7,776 nt of DNA, from the NCBI GenBank assembly GCA_024641895.1, contig JAHECE010000127.1, forward strand, positions 1 through 7,776. Reading direction: 5' to 3'. A program made the translations under genes and the position numbers. Under the pieces are notes generated by a model. That model saw only the letters and a program-made list of their open reading frames with translations, did no database searches and had not been told where the DNA came from. How positions within the stretch are numbered: position 1 is the first letter of the stretch; every line of letters starts with the position of its first letter. Below, piece by piece: positions 6,031-7,776 of the stretch. The DNA is from Actinomycetales bacterium. GTDB lineage: Bacteria; Actinomycetota; Actinomycetes; Actinomycetales; JAHECE01.

Positions 6031-6801
6031 TCAGCCCCGTCGCAGGAGTTGCGGCAGCCGTTGCCCAGCGCTGCGCAGGGCTGCCGACCATCGAGCCTGC
6101 TCCTCGCGCATGCCGTCACGGGACGGCGCGGCGGATGCCCCCGATGTGCCGGGTGCGCCGTGCCGGTTCGGCGGGATCTCCAGAGCGACCTCCCGGCCCA
6201 GCTGAGCGCCCTCGAGGAGATGAAGGGTGTCGCCGCTCCAGAACTTGCCGGGGTCGTACCAGCTCGGCCGCTTGCCCTTGGGGAGCAGGCCCATCGCCTC
6301 GTACGTGACGGCCATGACCTCCGCGCAGTAGGCGGTCTCGAGCTGCCGCTCCTCGATCTTGCCCGTGATGTTCGGCGTCCGCCCGAGCAGCCATCCCGTG
6401 GCGAGCTTCCTGGTCGAGGGGAACGGCGTGCCGTCGAGCCGCGCGATGATGCGCAGGACGGCGTTCTCGGTCTCCCGGTCGATGGGGTGGTCGAGCTGGC
6501 GGAACCAGCCGCGCTGGCGGTACTTGTTGCCCCACAGCAGGACGGCGCTGCGCAGGTCGTGCAGCTGAGCCCCGTTGTGGCGGGCCCCCGACCACATGTC
6601 AGTCAGGGACCTGCCGAGCGAGGCGTGCCACATGAGCGGGGGGAGGTCCTCGAGGACCACGGACATCCCCACGTGGTTCACCGGGCTGTTCGTCGAGACC
6701 TGGATCGTCCGGTCGGCCATCGTGCGCCCCCGGAAGAGCCAGAGGTCGCCGGTGCGGGTCTGCGAGAGGGCCTTGTCGAGACTGATCGATGCGTCGGGCA
6801 C
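6031..6801 (-). CDS. Permuted papain-like cysteine hydrolase (YiiX / NlpC-P60-like)
   Basis: This 256-residue protein has the hallmarks of the circularly permuted NlpC/P60 fold, in which the catalytic His precedes the Cys. GDLWLFRG (18-25) opens the domain, NSPVNHVGMSVVL (38-50) supplies the probable His43, and WHA (58-60) follows. AYCAEVMAVTYEAMGLL (157-173) supplies the probable nucleophile Cys159 at the start of a helix. Such enzymes cleave amide or ester bonds in peptidoglycan fragments, lipids or proteins; the actual substrate cannot be read from sequence. There is no signal peptide, so a cytosolic or membrane-peripheral site is likely. The tail from about 210 is low-complexity and basic. 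The start GTG at 6801 lacks a Shine-Dalgarno sequence but sits 6 bases after a TAGGCT -10-like hexamer, suggesting leaderless translation. It diverges from the 63-residue gene and converges on the oxidoreductase. Confidence 0.85.
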   Translation of the reverse strand: MPDASISLDKALSQTRTGDLWLFRGRTMADRTIQVSTNSPVNHVGMSVVLEDLPPLMWHASLGRSLTDMWSGARHNGAQLHDLRSAVLLWGNKYRQRGWFRQLDHPIDRETENAVLRIIARLDGTPFPSTRKLATGWLLGRTPNITGKIEERQLETAYCAEVMAVTYEAMGLLPKGKRPSWYDPGKFWSGDTLHLLEGAQLGREVALEIPPNRHGAPGTSGASAAPSRDGMREEQARWSAALRSAGQRLPQLLRRG

Positions 6802-6806
6802 ACCGG

Positions 6807-6813
6807 TAGCCTA
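6807..6813. promoter_or_regulatory. Putative symmetric bidirectional promoter with overlapping -10 elements
   Basis: The perfect palindrome GCCTAGGC (6809-6816) lies between two divergent start codons. Read on the + strand, TAGCCT (6807-6812) is followed by 6 bases and then ATG 6819. Read on the - strand, TAGGCT (6813 down to 6808) is followed by 6 bases and then GTG 6801. Both hexamers fit the actinobacterial -10 pattern TAnnnT, and neither gene has a Shine-Dalgarno sequence, so both mRNAs may begin at their start codons. No convincing -35 element is seen on either side at 16-18 bases. Confidence 0.6.
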
Positions 6814-6818
6814 GGCAG

Positions 6819-7010
6819 ATGCAGTGGTGGAAGGTGCTCGGAGTTGCCGCGTTCGTGGGTGTCGCGGCGACCGGGGTGGTGGTCGCCCGGACCGAGCGTC
6901 GCCACGAGGACTACTCGCCCGCGGAGATCAAGGAGCGGCTGCACGCCCGGGCCGCCGAGGCCCTGGGTGAGGCCACCGCCACCGCCACCGCGACTGCGCC
7001 GGAGGCCTGA
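6819..7010 (+). CDS. Small single-pass membrane protein of unknown function
   Basis: This is a 63-residue protein. WWKVLGVAAFVGVAATGVVVA (3-23) forms one transmembrane segment or uncleaved signal anchor, followed by a basic patch RTERRHE (24-30). The motif YSPAEIKERLHARAAEAL (32-49) is probably an amphipathic helix in the cytosol. The end is a low-complexity Ala-Thr run (51-59), encoded by imperfect GCCACC repeats at 6973-6990. The ATG has no Shine-Dalgarno sequence and lies 6 bases after a TAGCCT -10-like hexamer, so it may be leaderless. Similar short anchors with a Y[ST]P-[AD]E-[IV] helix occur in actinobacteria to my knowledge, without assigned function. The gene is real by codon bias and position: divergent from the hydrolase and 24 bases before the convergent MFS gene. 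Confidence 0.75.
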   Translation: MQWWKVLGVAAFVGVAATGVVVARTERRHEDYSPAEIKERLHARAAEALGEATATATATAPEA

Positions 7011-7034
7011 CGCCCGGGCCCGCGACCGCTGCGC

Positions 7035-7776
7035 TCAACGGCGTCGCCGTGGGGGCGTCGGTCCGGCGGGCGGCTCGCCCGGCATCTGTGGGAGCGCGAG
7101 CGTGGCGGCCAGCCCGACGGCGATGATCCCGGCCGCCGTGAGCGTGACCGTCCGCGACGCGTCGATCATGGCGGCGGCCGCTGCGTCTCCCGCGGTCCGG
7201 GTCGCGGGATCGGCCCGCAGCACGGGGATGGCCGCACCCGCGGAACTCCGGACGGTCGCCGTTGCCTGCTCCACGACGGCCGGCGGCAGGCCCGCGTCCT
7301 CGAGCGCCGAGCGCGTGGTCGAGGTGAGCGTCGTGATGAGGAGCGTCCCGAGCACCGCGACGCCGAGCGCGGAGCCGAGCTGGCGGAAGGTGCTCTGCGC
7401 CCCGGAGGCCTGTCCGCTCTGCGCCACCGGGACGTCGTGCAGGATCACGCTCGTGAGCTGGGCCGTCGCCATCCCCACCCCCACCCCGTAGCCGAACAGC
7501 CAGGCGGCGAGCGTGGCGTCGGCGACGTCGGCGCCGAGGCTCAGCGCGACCCCGGCCACCGCGACCGCCTCGGTGCCGAGCCCGATGCGCACGACGGCCC
7601 GGCTCCCGAACCGGCGCGTGAGCTGCGGGGTCATCCCCGAGCTCAGGAAGGTGCCGAGGGCGAGGAAGAGGATCAGCCACCCCGTGCCGAGGGCCGTGTA
7701 CCCGAGGGCGCCCTGCAGGAGGAGCGGCAATGTGAACAGGAGACCGAACTCGCCGAAGGCGACGATGAGCGCGGCG
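7035..7776 (-). CDS. MFS drug/metabolite efflux transporter, DHA2 (EmrB/QacA) type, C-terminal part only
   Basis: The reading frame runs through the right edge of the window. The 246 visible residues begin inside a membrane helix (AALIVAFGEFGLLFT), so the N-terminal half and start codon are missing. A TTG at 7730 should not be taken as the start because the frame and the family similarity continue upstream. Following helices include TALGTGWLILFLALGTFLSSG, a WLFGYGVGVGMATAQLTSV segment and the DHA2-typical GQASGAQSTFRQLGSALGVAV. A long Ala/Thr-rich extracytoplasmic loop and a last helix (TLTAAGIIAVGLAATLAL) follow. This corresponds to about the last six of fourteen helices. The tail ends in PPRRRR. 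Function by family: proton-driven export of hydrophobic or cationic compounds. Any regulator would lie beyond the right edge. Confidence 0.9.
   Translation of the reverse strand, partial: AALIVAFGEFGLLFTLPLLLQGALGYTALGTGWLILFLALGTFLSSGMTPQLTRRFGSRAVVRIGLGTEAVAVAGVALSLGADVADATLAAWLFGYGVGVGMATAQLTSVILHDVPVAQSGQASGAQSTFRQLGSALGVAVLGTLLITTLTSTTRSALEDAGLPPAVVEQATATVRSSAGAAIPVLRADPATRTAGDAAAAAMIDASRTVTLTAAGIIAVGLAATLALPQMPGEPPAGPTPPRRRR

Noticed and set aside
4319..6091. Long open frame on the - strand, about 590 codons
   Set aside because: It is antisense to the FAD oxidoreductase; the composition is an Arg/Pro/Gly-rich shadow.
6973..6990. GCCACC tandem repeat as a phase-variable tract
   Set aside because: The unit is 6 bases and stays in frame, there are only about three copies, and it encodes a tolerant Ala-Thr tail, so no on/off switching is expected.
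7011..7034. Possible terminator between the 63-residue gene and the MFS gene
   Set aside because: The GCCCGGGC palindrome near 7012-7019 has no room for a loop and no following T-run.
5890..7491. Long open frame on the + strand, about 533 codons
   Set aside because: It runs antisense through the hydrolase and into the MFS gene, both of which have clear family motifs; it is a composition artefact.

Overview
The window is very GC-rich, densely packed and strongly biased to G/C at third codon positions. Starts are ATG/GTG and many genes overlap by 4 bases (ATGA). Together with the protein families present, this suggests a high-GC actinobacterium, perhaps a Micrococcales member near Cellulomonas. 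That placement is an inference from composition and family resemblance only. No tRNA, rRNA, CRISPR array, insertion sequence or phage gene is visible, and no gene-free stretch exceeds 300 bases.

Left part (34-3287, + strand): a partner-switching signalling cassette. A GAF-like/PP2C (SpoIIE/RsbU type) phosphatase fused to an RsbW-type ATP-binding kinase domain overlaps by 4 bases a STAS-domain antagonist. A second, paralogous STAS gene with a very strong Shine-Dalgarno sequence follows, and then a 265-residue protein of unknown function, possibly of the DUF1990/SRPBCC kind. One bifunctional enzyme could both dephosphorylate and phosphorylate the STAS proteins. The final target (sigma factor or other partner) is not in the window.

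Middle part (3352-6007, + strand): a membrane protein resembling the N-terminal sensor half of actinobacterial histidine kinases but lacking any kinase domain, a 36-codon mini-ORF, and a PYROXD2/phytoene-desaturase-like FAD oxidoreductase. The three are chained by two ATGA overlaps. The mini-ORF ends in a diverged copy of the last 20 or so residues of the membrane protein, so it looks like the 3' remnant of a deleted paralogue.

Right part (6031-7776): a minus-strand permuted papain-like (YiiX/NlpC-P60-like) cysteine hydrolase converges on the oxidoreductase. It diverges from a 63-residue single-pass membrane protein on the + strand. Only 17 bases separate the two start codons, and they contain two overlapping -10-like hexamers, one per strand, each exactly 6 bases before its start codon. 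This looks like a symmetric bidirectional promoter for two leaderless mRNAs. At the right edge is the C-terminal part of a DHA2-type MFS efflux transporter on the minus strand; its start lies outside the window.

The best candidates for something new are the symmetric leaderless promoter, the mini-ORF remnant, and the uncharacterised protein attached to the partner-switching cassette.
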